Positions 1 through 4,841 are shown, counted from the first letter of the stretch. The stretch is 5,328 bases of DNA from Natrialbaceae archaeon Tc-Br11_E2g1 (GCA_001564255.1 LKNC01000200.1:1-5328); one strand, 5' to 3'. Translations and numbers: made by a program. Notes: generated by a model from the letters alone, not told the origin.

Positions 1-645
1 GACGTCGAGGTCGTCGCCGAGGCGAGCAACGCGACCCTCCAATGGCGCTTTCTGGCCGCGAAGATGGGCGTCCCGTTCGTTCCGAGCAGGATCCTCGCGG
101 GGACGGAGACCTTCGAGAGGAGTTCGGCGAAGATCGTCGAGGACCCCTGGACCGGCGAGCCGATCACGCTCGTTCCCGCCTGTTACCCCGACGCCGTCTG
201 CATCCACGTCTCGAAAGCCGACAAGTACGGCAACGCCGTCATCGACGGCATCAGCGTCGAGGACCCGGAACTGGCCGGCGCGGCCAAACGGCTGATCGTC
301 ACCACAGAGGAGATCGTCGACAGCGAGGAACTCAAAGATCGACCGAAAGACGTCGAGATCCCCTATTTCCTCGTCGACGCCGTCGTCGAAGCCCCCTACG
401 GCAGCCACCCCGGCGAGATGCCCTATCGGTACTACTTCGACGAGGCACACCTCGAGGAGTGGATGGAGCTCACGGAGACCGAAGAGGGCCTCGAGGAGTA
501 CCTCGAGCGCTACGTCACGGGGACCGAGGACTTCGAAGAGTACCTCGAGGCGATCGGCGGCGAAAAGCGGCTGGCCGACCTCGAGGCGATCGAGAACTAC
601 GAGCGCCCGGATGCCGGCGGCCCCGAGGGAGGTGAGCGCCAATGA
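1..645 (+). CDS. CoA-transferase subunit A (GctA/IpdA-like), 5' end cut by window
   Basis: This is the C-terminal 214 codons of the alpha subunit of a family I heterodimeric CoA-transferase. The frame is open from base 1, so the gene starts upstream; family members are about 300-330 residues, so roughly 100 are missing. Visible landmarks are FVPSRILAGTETF, a DPWTGEPITLVPA segment, the conserved DAVCIHVSKADKYGNAVIDG stretch, VDAVVEAPYGSHPGEMPY (the VDAVVEAP.G.HP region typical of GctA and IpdA), and a Glu-rich helical tail. In the family the alpha subunit helps bind the acyl-CoA while the beta subunit carries the catalytic glutamate. The gene overlaps the beta subunit by ATGA, so the two are co-translated. 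The substrate cannot be read from sequence: glutaconate or another dicarboxylic or 3-keto acid is possible. The Glu/Asp richness is the usual haloarchaeal salt adaptation. Family is confident, substrate is not. Confidence 0.93.
   Translation, partial: DVEVVAEASNATLQWRFLAAKMGVPFVPSRILAGTETFERSSAKIVEDPWTGEPITLVPACYPDAVCIHVSKADKYGNAVIDGISVEDPELAGAAKRLIVTTEEIVDSEELKDRPKDVEIPYFLVDAVVEAPYGSHPGEMPYRYYFDEAHLEEWMELTETEEGLEEYLERYVTGTEDFEEYLEAIGGEKRLADLEAIENYERPDAGGPEGGERQ
628..635 (+). promoter_or_regulatory. Shine-Dalgarno site for CoA-transferase subunit B
   Basis: GGAGGTGA lies inside the last codons of subunit A, 6 nt before the ATG at 642. It matches the anti-Shine-Dalgarno 3' end of archaeal 16S rRNA over 8 bases. 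It supports the 642 start and SD-driven reinitiation at the ATGA overlap, unlike the apparently leaderless or SD-less genes elsewhere in the window. Confidence 0.8.
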
Positions 646-1400
646 GCGAGGAGTACTCCTCGACGGAACTGCTGACGACCGTCGCCGCGACGCTCATCGA
701 AGACGAGAGCACGATCATCGTCGGGACGGGGATGCCGATGCTCGCGGCGATGCTCGCCCAGAAGACCCACGCCCCGGACGCGACGATGATCTACGAGGCC
801 GGCGGCATCGGCCCCGACGCACCCGAACTACCGATCTCGGTCGGCGACGAACGAACCTTCCACCGTGGGGTGAAAGCCGCCGGGATGCACGACGTGATGT
901 CGTACATGAGCGCGGGCTTCGTCGACTACGGCTTCCTCGGGGCCGCACAGATCGACCGTCACGGCAACCTGAACTCGACGGTCATCGGCGACTGGGAGCG
1001 CCCGACCGTCCGGTTCCCCGGCAGCGGCGGCGCAAACGACATCGGCTCGCTCGCCCACGAGACGATCGTCACCATGCGCCAGGACGGGACGAGCTTCGTC
1101 GAGGAACTCGACTTCCGCACCACGCCGGGCTATCTCGAGGGCCCGGGCACACGCGAGGCGGCCGGCCTCCCGGCGGAGACGGGCCCGAGTCACGTCATCA
1201 CCCAGTACGGCGTCTACGGCTTCGACGGCGACCGGGAGCTGACACTCGAGTACCTACATCCGGGCGTCGAGGAGGCGACGATCAACGAGGAAAGTAGCTT
1301 CGGGATTCACGTCGGCGAGTACGAACGGAGCCCGGAACCGACCACCGAACAGTTGCGATTGCTTCGCGAGGAGATCGATCCGCGCGGTGTCATCCGGTAG
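642..1400 (+). CDS. CoA-transferase subunit B (GctB-like)
   Basis: This 252-residue protein is the beta subunit partner of the upstream gene and is complete. It follows the layout of Acidaminococcus glutaconate CoA-transferase subunit B as I recall it: VGTGMPMLAA near residues 27-36, a YEAGG motif placing Glu52 where the catalytic glutamate (Glu54 in that enzyme) sits, the SVGDER segment, GAAQIDRHGNLNSTVIGD near 105-122, RFPGSGGAND near 129-138, GYLEGPGTRE, and a C-terminal LREEIDPRGVIR. That glutamate forms the glutamyl-CoA thioester in CoA transfer, so a transferase is more likely than an IpdAB-type ring-cleaving hydrolase. The ATG at 642 is preceded by a strong SD, and its TGA overlap with subunit A indicates a shared mRNA. 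The stop is 5 bp from the stop of a convergent regulator gene. The acid substrate is unknown; a cytoplasmic catabolic role is inferred. Confidence 0.94.
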   Translation: MSEEYSSTELLTTVAATLIEDESTIIVGTGMPMLAAMLAQKTHAPDATMIYEAGGIGPDAPELPISVGDERTFHRGVKAAGMHDVMSYMSAGFVDYGFLGAAQIDRHGNLNSTVIGDWERPTVRFPGSGGANDIGSLAHETIVTMRQDGTSFVEELDFRTTPGYLEGPGTREAAGLPAETGPSHVITQYGVYGFDGDRELTLEYLHPGVEEATINEESSFGIHVGEYERSPEPTTEQLRLLREEIDPRGVIR

Positions 1401-1405
1401 GCAAC

Positions 1406-2158
1406 TCACTCCCCGGACAACTGCGACCCCGACGCTTCCTCCTGTAACTCCATCTGGGCTTCGACGTCGTTCATCACGCGAACGACCTGCCGGAGGACCT
1501 TCCGCTGGCTCCGACGGAGGTTCTTCGAGGCCCCCATCTTCGAGATGTCGAACTCCGCCGCGACGCCGTCGAGCGTCGTTCCCCGCGGCGTCGAGAAGTA
1601 GCCCTCCTCGACTGCGGTCTCGAGGGTGTCCCGTTCCCTGTCGGTGAGGTTCTGGAGGGCCCGGAGCATCGAGCCGAGCGATTCGACGTTCTGGAGGATG
1701 TCGAAGAAGTCGTCGACGTGAATCGAGTCGTCGTCCTGGATCGTAAACTCGTTTGACCCATCGAGTTCCGACAGGGCGTCGTCGGCGTGCCCGGCCCGAT
1801 CGAAGCCGACGTTCCAGATCTCACTACCGTTTCGGATCACGAACGGGCCGGTCACGTAGCCGTCGTTCCCCCTGATCGTCCGCATAGCGTCGGTTTCGTC
1901 GATCCGCGAACGCAAAAGCGCCGTGTTCTGTTTTCGCGCCAAGAGGTCGTATCCCCGGAGCATCTCGGAGCCGTCGAGGGCCTCGAGTGCGCCGTGTAAC
2001 TCCTCGGGGCTCTCGCCGACCGTGAGCAACCGCGTCTCGAGGGTGCGGTCGGCCTGGTTGAAATCCCAGTGTTGGGTGTGGAAGGCGACGTCGTGATCTC
2101 GCGTGGTCCGGATGTACGGACAGTCGTACTGGACCATATCAAGCTTTAGCGCCTTCAT
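1406..2158 (-). CDS. HTH_10 (bacterio-opsin activator-type) transcriptional regulator
   Basis: A 250-residue haloarchaeal regulator. The C-terminal part (about residues 171-222) is an HTH_10 domain: it opens with LTDRERDTLETAVEEGYF, continues through PRGTTLDGVAAEFDISK, and ends in a basic recognition segment, SKNLRRSQRKVLRQV. The N-terminal about 160 residues form the variable sensory region seen in this family, starting MKALKLDMVQYDCPY, with Cys13, His22, His27 and His30-Trp31 close together. No membrane segment or receiver domain is seen. I chose the ATG at 2158 over an in-frame GTG at 2167 because a TATA box lies 27-31 bp upstream of this ATG, as expected for a leaderless haloarchaeal transcript, and no SD is present. 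It converges with the CoA-transferase genes and may have nothing to do with them. Target and inducer are unknown. Confidence 0.9.
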   Translation of the reverse strand: MKALKLDMVQYDCPYIRTTRDHDVAFHTQHWDFNQADRTLETRLLTVGESPEELHGALEALDGSEMLRGYDLLARKQNTALLRSRIDETDAMRTIRGNDGYVTGPFVIRNGSEIWNVGFDRAGHADDALSELDGSNEFTIQDDDSIHVDDFFDILQNVESLGSMLRALQNLTDRERDTLETAVEEGYFSTPRGTTLDGVAAEFDISKMGASKNLRRSQRKVLRQVVRVMNDVEAQMELQEEASGSQLSGE

Positions 2159-2184
2159 TTTACACACATCTCGTGCCCGAGGGG

Positions 2185-2189
2185 TATAA
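2185..2189 (-). promoter_or_regulatory. TATA box of the HTH_10 regulator gene
   Basis: On the minus strand TTATA sits 27-31 bp before the ATG at 2158, with purine-rich AGAAACC just upstream as a possible BRE. That spacing puts transcription start at or next to the ATG, so the mRNA should be leaderless. Confidence 0.6.
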
Positions 2190-2461
2190 CGGTTTCTAAA
2201 ACGGGGATACAGGCGCTGTCGAGCGCGAATTCGTGAGAATCGTCCGACACGTTAGCGTGGCCGACCGACGGCCTCGACGGGAGCAGAAACCGACTTGGAT
2301 GTCGAGACGGTAGCCTCGAGTGGCCGATGACGAAACACCCGCTCCGAGTCGGACTCGGCACCCGGTCGTGACGAGCCCTATGAGTACCGAGGCCGCCGCT
2401 TTTGACAGTAGCAAACGTCTCTGAGGGTATCTAGCTGGGGTTGCAGTAGACAGAGGCCCCA
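2190..2461. other. Non-coding gap between HTH_10 gene and toxin-antitoxin module
   Basis: No convincing gene is seen on either strand. The only plus-strand reading frame of note is a short one from a GTG at 2320 to a TGA at 2422 (34 codons), with no promoter or SD and no recognisable motif. The stretch holds a perfect 7-1-7 dyad at 2344-2358 and a weaker 6-bp inverted repeat (CTGGGG at 2435-2440, CCCCAG at 2457-2462). Its base composition is more mixed than that of the flanking core genes. Confidence 0.6.
2344..2358. repeat. Perfect 7-1-7 palindrome CCGAGTC-G-GACTCGG
   Basis: Seven-base arms with a single central G, lying about 185 bp upstream of the HTH_10 start and about 160 bp upstream of the antitoxin start. 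It resembles a protein-binding dyad rather than an RNA hairpin, because the spacer is too short for a loop. No owner is known. Confidence 0.5.
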
Positions 2462-2499
2462 GTCGGTTTGTTACCGACCACGCTCTTATTACCGATCGG
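2462..2499 (+). promoter_or_regulatory. Promoter with operator-like half-sites for the toxin-antitoxin operon
   Basis: TTATTA at 2486-2491 lies 25-30 bp before the ATG at 2516, a good leaderless TATA box. Around it sit repeated half-sites: GTCGGT (2462-2467) inverted to ACCGAC (2473-2478) with a 5-nt spacer, then a second TTACCGA (2489-2495, direct repeat of 2471-2477, 18 bp apart) running into the palindrome CCGATCGG (2492-2499). Antitoxins commonly repress their own promoter by binding such dyads. That role is inferred here. Confidence 0.5.
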
Positions 2500-2515
2500 G
2501 CGCGAAATACCGTCT

Positions 2516-2740
2516 ATGAGTATCGTTCGGGACCCGGCGCACAGTGACGGTGCTCCGACCATCGAGGGGACTGGCATTCGCGTGAAAGACGTCGCGGTGG
2601 CATACGAGCACAGCGGGTACGAACCCGACGAGATCACCCAACTGTATCCGGATCTCTCACTGGGTGACGTCCATCGCGCCCTCGCGTACTATTACGACAA
2701 CATCGATGAGTTCCGATCCGCCGAGTCTGCTACGGCATGA
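2516..2740 (+). CDS. DUF433-family antitoxin
   Basis: A 74-residue protein with the DUF433 pattern. After MSIVRDPAHSDGAPTIEGTG comes IRVKDVAVAYEHSGYEPDEI, then the YPDLSLGDVHRALAYYYDN signature (residues about 45-62) that matches the family's YP.L....V..AL.YY consensus. DUF433 proteins are usually found beside DUF5615 or other PIN-like toxins and are thought to be antitoxins combining a DNA-binding helix-turn-helix with toxin neutralisation. The next gene is exactly such a toxin, overlapping by ATGA. The frame is open further upstream, but the ATG at 2516 is chosen because a TATA box sits 25-30 bp before it and the protein then begins where the family does. Codon use is less GC-biased than in the flanking core genes, suggesting acquisition. 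Confidence 0.88.
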   Translation: MSIVRDPAHSDGAPTIEGTGIRVKDVAVAYEHSGYEPDEITQLYPDLSLGDVHRALAYYYDNIDEFRSAESATA

Positions 2741-3060
2741 GGCCGCTGTACTGTGATGAGAGTATCTGGGTTCCAGTCGCGGATGGACTCCGCCGTCGTG
2801 GCTGGACCGTCTATACAGCTCGTGACGAAGGCCGACTGGGTGACCCCGATCGGGAACATCTCTCACACGCGGTCGAGAAGGACTGGATTCTGGTGACGTT
2901 CGACGACGACTTCCTTTCGCTCGTCGAGGGTTCCGGATTCGAACACGCCGGAGTCGTTTACGTTCAGCAGGCCGGACGAGACATCGGGGATGTCGTGAAA
3001 GCGGTCGATGCACACCTCGAATCACGTTCTGAAGACGACAGTAGTATCCATTACTGCTGA
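2737..3060 (+). CDS. DUF5615 PIN-like toxin
   Basis: A 107-residue protein of the DUF5615 PIN-like family, the usual partner of DUF433 antitoxins and presumed to be a metal-dependent nuclease. The visible acidic landmarks are CDES (Asp7, Glu8) at the end of the first strand, where many relatives read LDEN; the GLRRRGWTVYTARD helix-strand; GDPDRE (Asp36, Asp38, Glu40); and VTFDDDF (Thr54, Asp56-Asp58, Phe59). The sequence then runs into AGVVYVQQAGRDIGDVVKAV near the C-terminus. Length is normal for the family. Its ATG overlaps the antitoxin stop (ATGA) and has no Shine-Dalgarno, so translation likely depends on the antitoxin, which would keep toxin in stoichiometric check. All expected acidic positions are present, so nothing suggests an inactive protein. 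Activity and RNA target are not known from sequence. Confidence 0.88.
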   Translation: MRPLYCDESIWVPVADGLRRRGWTVYTARDEGRLGDPDREHLSHAVEKDWILVTFDDDFLSLVEGSGFEHAGVVYVQQAGRDIGDVVKAVDAHLESRSEDDSSIHYC

Positions 3061-3074
3061 TCGATCAAGGGACG

Positions 3075-3099
3075 ACAGCTACGAGATCTTGCTAGCTGT
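3075..3099. repeat. Inverted repeat ACAGCTA / TAGCTGT after the toxin stop
   Basis: Perfect 7-bp arms (3075-3081 and 3093-3099) around an 11-nt spacer, starting 15 bp after the toxin stop. In RNA it would form a 3' hairpin of the operon. No T-run follows, so it is not a typical archaeal terminator. A binding dyad is the other option. Confidence 0.45.
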
Positions 3100-3127
3100 A
3101 AAGGGCAGAATAACGGAGCGCGAGGAC

Positions 3128-3153
3128 TCTATAGATGCGGTGAACACGTTCAC
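3128..3153 (+). promoter_or_regulatory. Possible promoter with overlapping dyad GTGAAC-AC-GTTCAC
   Basis: TCTATAGA (3128-3135, itself a palindrome) looks like a TATA box, and a perfect 6-2-6 dyad (3140-3153) lies just downstream, where initiation would be blocked by a bound protein. A start near 3157-3160 would yield only a four-codon ATG frame or a transcript with no long frame. This may be a decayed promoter or that of a small RNA. Confidence 0.3.
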
Positions 3154-3187
3154 TATGGATAGATTGTGAGTCGTGAGTGCCGAGGCC

Positions 3188-3203
3188 ATCGGTTTTCACC
3201 GAT
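3188..3203. repeat. Dyad ATCGGT-TTTC-ACCGAT resembling the upstream operator
   Basis: Perfect 6-bp arms with a 4-nt spacer. The core TCGGTTT..ACCGA closely matches the dyad at 2463-2477 before the antitoxin (TCGGTTT, spacer, ACCGA), so the toxin-antitoxin genes are bracketed by similar sites. It could be a second operator or a leftover from a duplicated module. Confidence 0.4.
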
Positions 3204-3258
3204 ATGTCGGCTCCGGGCGGTTTCGGCCGTAGCCATCCGGGTCTTGATCAGTTTCGGC

Positions 3259-3282
3259 TACGTCCAGCAGGCGGGCCGTGAG
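3259..3282 (+). pseudogene. Probable fragment of a second DUF5615 toxin gene
   Basis: Eight codons here read YVQQAGRE, matching YVQQAGRD (residues 75-82) of the intact toxin. Of 24 bases, 19 agree with toxin positions 2959-2982, and all five differences fall at third codon positions, so the match is at protein level rather than a recent DNA copy. The surrounding frame does not continue the toxin clearly, and no acidic catalytic motif is present upstream. It is best read as debris of a related gene; chance cannot be fully excluded over so short a stretch. Confidence 0.4.
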
Positions 3283-3356
3283 GTGTTGTCGCGTCGAAAG
3301 ACGGCAGTCTCTCCGCCCCCGAACTGACTTGCCCGGGCGTTCCGTAGTACCGTGTG

Positions 3357-3707
3357 ATGGGCGTGTTATCGTTCCCCAACAGGGATCGACGGAGCGAGGA
3401 ACAGCCGAACGACGAAAACGCCGGCCGATCGATCGGAGCCCGACTGGTTCGTGGGGTTTTGATCACGGCCGCCGTCGTCGCCGTCGTATACGCCGTCGTC
3501 CGCGTTCTTCGAGGCGACGGCGAATCCGCCATCGGAGAGCTCTCCGGAAGGGGGGCCGACGAGATGAGCGAGATCGCAATCGAAGGCTCGACCGACGGTG
3601 AGAGCCGGGAGTGGGCTGTCGTCGACGACCTGGTCGACGAAGACGATACTGACGACGAAGACGGGACGACAGCGGAGAGTGACGGGACGGACGACGAGGA
3701 ATCGTAA
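3357..3707 (+). CDS. Small single-pass membrane protein with acidic tail, function unknown
   Basis: A 116-residue protein that I cannot assign to a named family. It has a charged N-terminal stretch (residues 1-29), one hydrophobic segment of about 20 residues (about 31-51, VRGVLITAAVVAVVYAVVRV), and then a hydrophilic region ending in a strongly acidic tail rich in Asp, Glu, Ser and Thr (about 90-116). Arg29 and Arg32 flank the start of the helix and Arg49 and Arg52 its end, with the long acidic part after it; topology is therefore uncertain. GC3 is high and the reading frame is clean, so it is probably a real haloarchaeal gene. The ATG at 3357 is preceded directly by an in-frame GTG at 3354, and no clear SD or TATA box distinguishes them. 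It converges on the exporter gene with 47 bp between stops. Confidence 0.7.
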   Translation: MGVLSFPNRDRRSEEQPNDENAGRSIGARLVRGVLITAAVVAVVYAVVRVLRGDGESAIGELSGRGADEMSEIAIEGSTDGESREWAVVDDLVDEDDTDDEDGTTAESDGTDDEES

Positions 3708-3718
3708 CCACGACACTG

Positions 3719-3741
3719 ACCCCGAACGTCCGCCGGGGTTT
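3719..3741 (+). terminator. Hairpin ACCCCG / CGGGGT with short T-run between convergent genes
   Basis: Six-base arms (3719-3724, 3734-3739) around a 9-nt loop, running into TTT at 3739-3741 and lying 12 bp after the stop of the small membrane protein gene. The position between convergent genes fits a terminator. The T-run is short, so this is tentative. Confidence 0.35.
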
Positions 3742-3754
3742 CCGCCCGGCAGTC

Positions 3755-4735
3755 TCAGTCCCCGTTACACTCGAAGCCGCCGTCGGGTTGCTCACCGGGG
3801 ATCGTGACCGACGACGGCGACCTCGAGGGAGCCAGCCGACGGAGCGTGGGGGCGATGGCCTCGTGGCCGATGATGAGGAACCCGACGGCGATCGTCCCGA
3901 AGCCGGCGACGGTCACCGCCGTGATCGACTCGCCGAGGAACAGCCAGCCGCCCAGTGCCGCGAAGGCCGGACTGGCGTAGAATGTCAGACTCGAGTTGAT
4001 GGCGCCGACGTCCTCGAGTAACGCGAAGAAGACGACGTAGGCGATCGCGCCGGCGAAGACGGCCAGGTAGAGCAGTGAGACGATCGCGGCGGGCGTCCAC
4101 TCGATCGAGGCGTACGATTCGCCCGCGAGGACGCTCGTAACGTGGAGCATGAGGGCACTCACGGGCAGTCCCCAAGCGATACGGGACGTACTCGAGATCG
4201 TCGAGGGCCAGCGTCGAATCAGGACGTTCCCGAGTGCGGCACTGATCGCGCCGCCGAGGATGAACAGCGTGCCGACGTTTATCTCCGCGAGCAGGTTCCC
4301 GGGGGAGACGCCGATCACCATCGCGACGCCGGCGAGGCCGACGGCGGTGCCGACTGCGCCGATCGCCGAGAGCCGTTCGTCAGAGAGCAAGAGGGCGGCG
4401 AAAAGCGGCGAGAAGATGGGGACGAGACTGAACACGATCGCCCCGACCGCACTCGAGACGTACCCCTGGCCGACGAACAACAGGCCGTTGGCCAGCCCGA
4501 TCGTGAGCACGCCGACGGCGAGGATACCGGCGAGGTCACCGCCAGTCCGGGGGACGAACGCTTCACCGGAGGTGTAATAGGCGTAGGCGAGTAAGACGAC
4601 CGCCGCCAGGTCGAAACGAAGCGCAACGAGGAGGATCGGCGGGACGTACGCCTGTCCGGCTTTCGCGGCGACGAAGGTGCCACCGAAGAAGACACTCGCC
4701 AGCAAAAAGAAGGCGAGCGTACGCCGTTGGCTCAT
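3755..4735 (-). CDS. EamA/DMT-family transporter, ten transmembrane helices
   Basis: A 326-residue membrane protein of the drug/metabolite transporter superfamily, with two EamA halves. About ten hydrophobic segments are visible, near residues 7-25, 32-51, 69-88, 93-117, 123-142, 153-173, 186-204, 215-238, 246-266 and 271-290. The internal repeat shows at the end of each half: LLSDERLSAIGAVGTAVGLA in the first, and FLGESITAVTVAGFGTIAVG in the second. The N-terminal FFGGTFVAAKAG is the usual EamA opening. Such proteins usually export amino acids, metabolites or toxic compounds; the substrate is not readable here. The C-terminal about 35 residues are hydrophilic. In-frame ATGs at 4837 and 4765 are possible, but the first helix begins right after the ATG at 4735, where homologues normally begin. 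A divergent regulator gene lies upstream. Confidence 0.92.
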   Translation of the reverse strand: MSQRRTLAFFLLASVFFGGTFVAAKAGQAYVPPILLVALRFDLAAVVLLAYAYYTSGEAFVPRTGGDLAGILAVGVLTIGLANGLLFVGQGYVSSAVGAIVFSLVPIFSPLFAALLLSDERLSAIGAVGTAVGLAGVAMVIGVSPGNLLAEINVGTLFILGGAISAALGNVLIRRWPSTISSTSRIAWGLPVSALMLHVTSVLAGESYASIEWTPAAIVSLLYLAVFAGAIAYVVFFALLEDVGAINSSLTFYASPAFAALGGWLFLGESITAVTVAGFGTIAVGFLIIGHEAIAPTLRRLAPSRSPSSVTIPGEQPDGGFECNGD

Positions 4736-4810
4736 CACTGTCCGAACACCCCGTCGGTCGCGCATGCCCACACAGAATGGACGTTCGTCGTGGTTCCCGT
4801 AGACCTCATT

Positions 4811-4816
4811 ACTATA
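4811..4816 (-). promoter_or_regulatory. Likely TATA box of the exporter gene
   Basis: On the minus strand TATAGT at 4811-4816 would place transcription start near 4785-4788. This gives a leader of about 50 nt to the ATG at 4735 (or about 20 nt to 4765) and excludes the ATG at 4837 if it is the only promoter. A second AT-rich stretch, TTAACTTATG near 4835-4844, is an alternative. Confidence 0.4.
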
Positions 4817-4841
4817 GGGGAAGTGGTACACCGACATAAGT

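Larger units (their letters stand above)
3061..3356. other. Non-coding flank downstream of the toxin, with dyads and a toxin echo
   Basis: About 296 bp with no convincing complete gene. It holds three short perfect inverted repeats (3075-3099, 3140-3153, 3188-3203), a TATA-like palindrome at 3128-3135, and a short stretch (3259-3282) that reads like part of the preceding toxin. A 53-codon frame from a GTG at 3166 to a TGA at 3325 contains that stretch but resembles no family elsewhere, so it is treated as relic sequence. Confidence 0.55.

Noticed and set aside
2155..2414. Minus-strand frames of about 70 codons in the gap upstream of the HTH_10 gene
   Set aside because: They run through the HTH_10 promoter, have no recognisable motif and no promoter of their own, and the translations are Arg/Ser-rich in the way of shadow frames.
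2320..2424. 34-codon plus-strand frame from a GTG
   Set aside because: Too short, with no SD or TATA box and no family resemblance; noted only within the gap description.
2435..2462. Inverted repeat CTGGGG / CCCCAG with 16-nt loop
   Set aside because: A 6-bp GC stem with a long loop is expected by chance in GC-rich DNA, and no T-run or partner feature supports it.
3166..3327. 53-codon plus-strand frame that includes the toxin echo
   Set aside because: Only eight residues resemble the toxin. The rest is basic and featureless, and the start is a weak GTG, so it is not called as an intact gene.
2159..3356. Insertion sequence or integrative element around the toxin-antitoxin genes
   Set aside because: No transposase, integrase, tRNA fragment, terminal inverted repeats or target duplication could be seen; only composition and short dyads hint at acquisition.
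3366..3716. 116-codon minus-strand frame opposite the small membrane protein
   Set aside because: The plus-strand frame has the expected GC3 pattern and acidic composition; the minus frame mirrors its Asp/Val codons.
4142..4594. Long plus-strand frames opposite the exporter
   Set aside because: Antisense shadows of a clear ten-helix transporter gene, with charged low-complexity translations.
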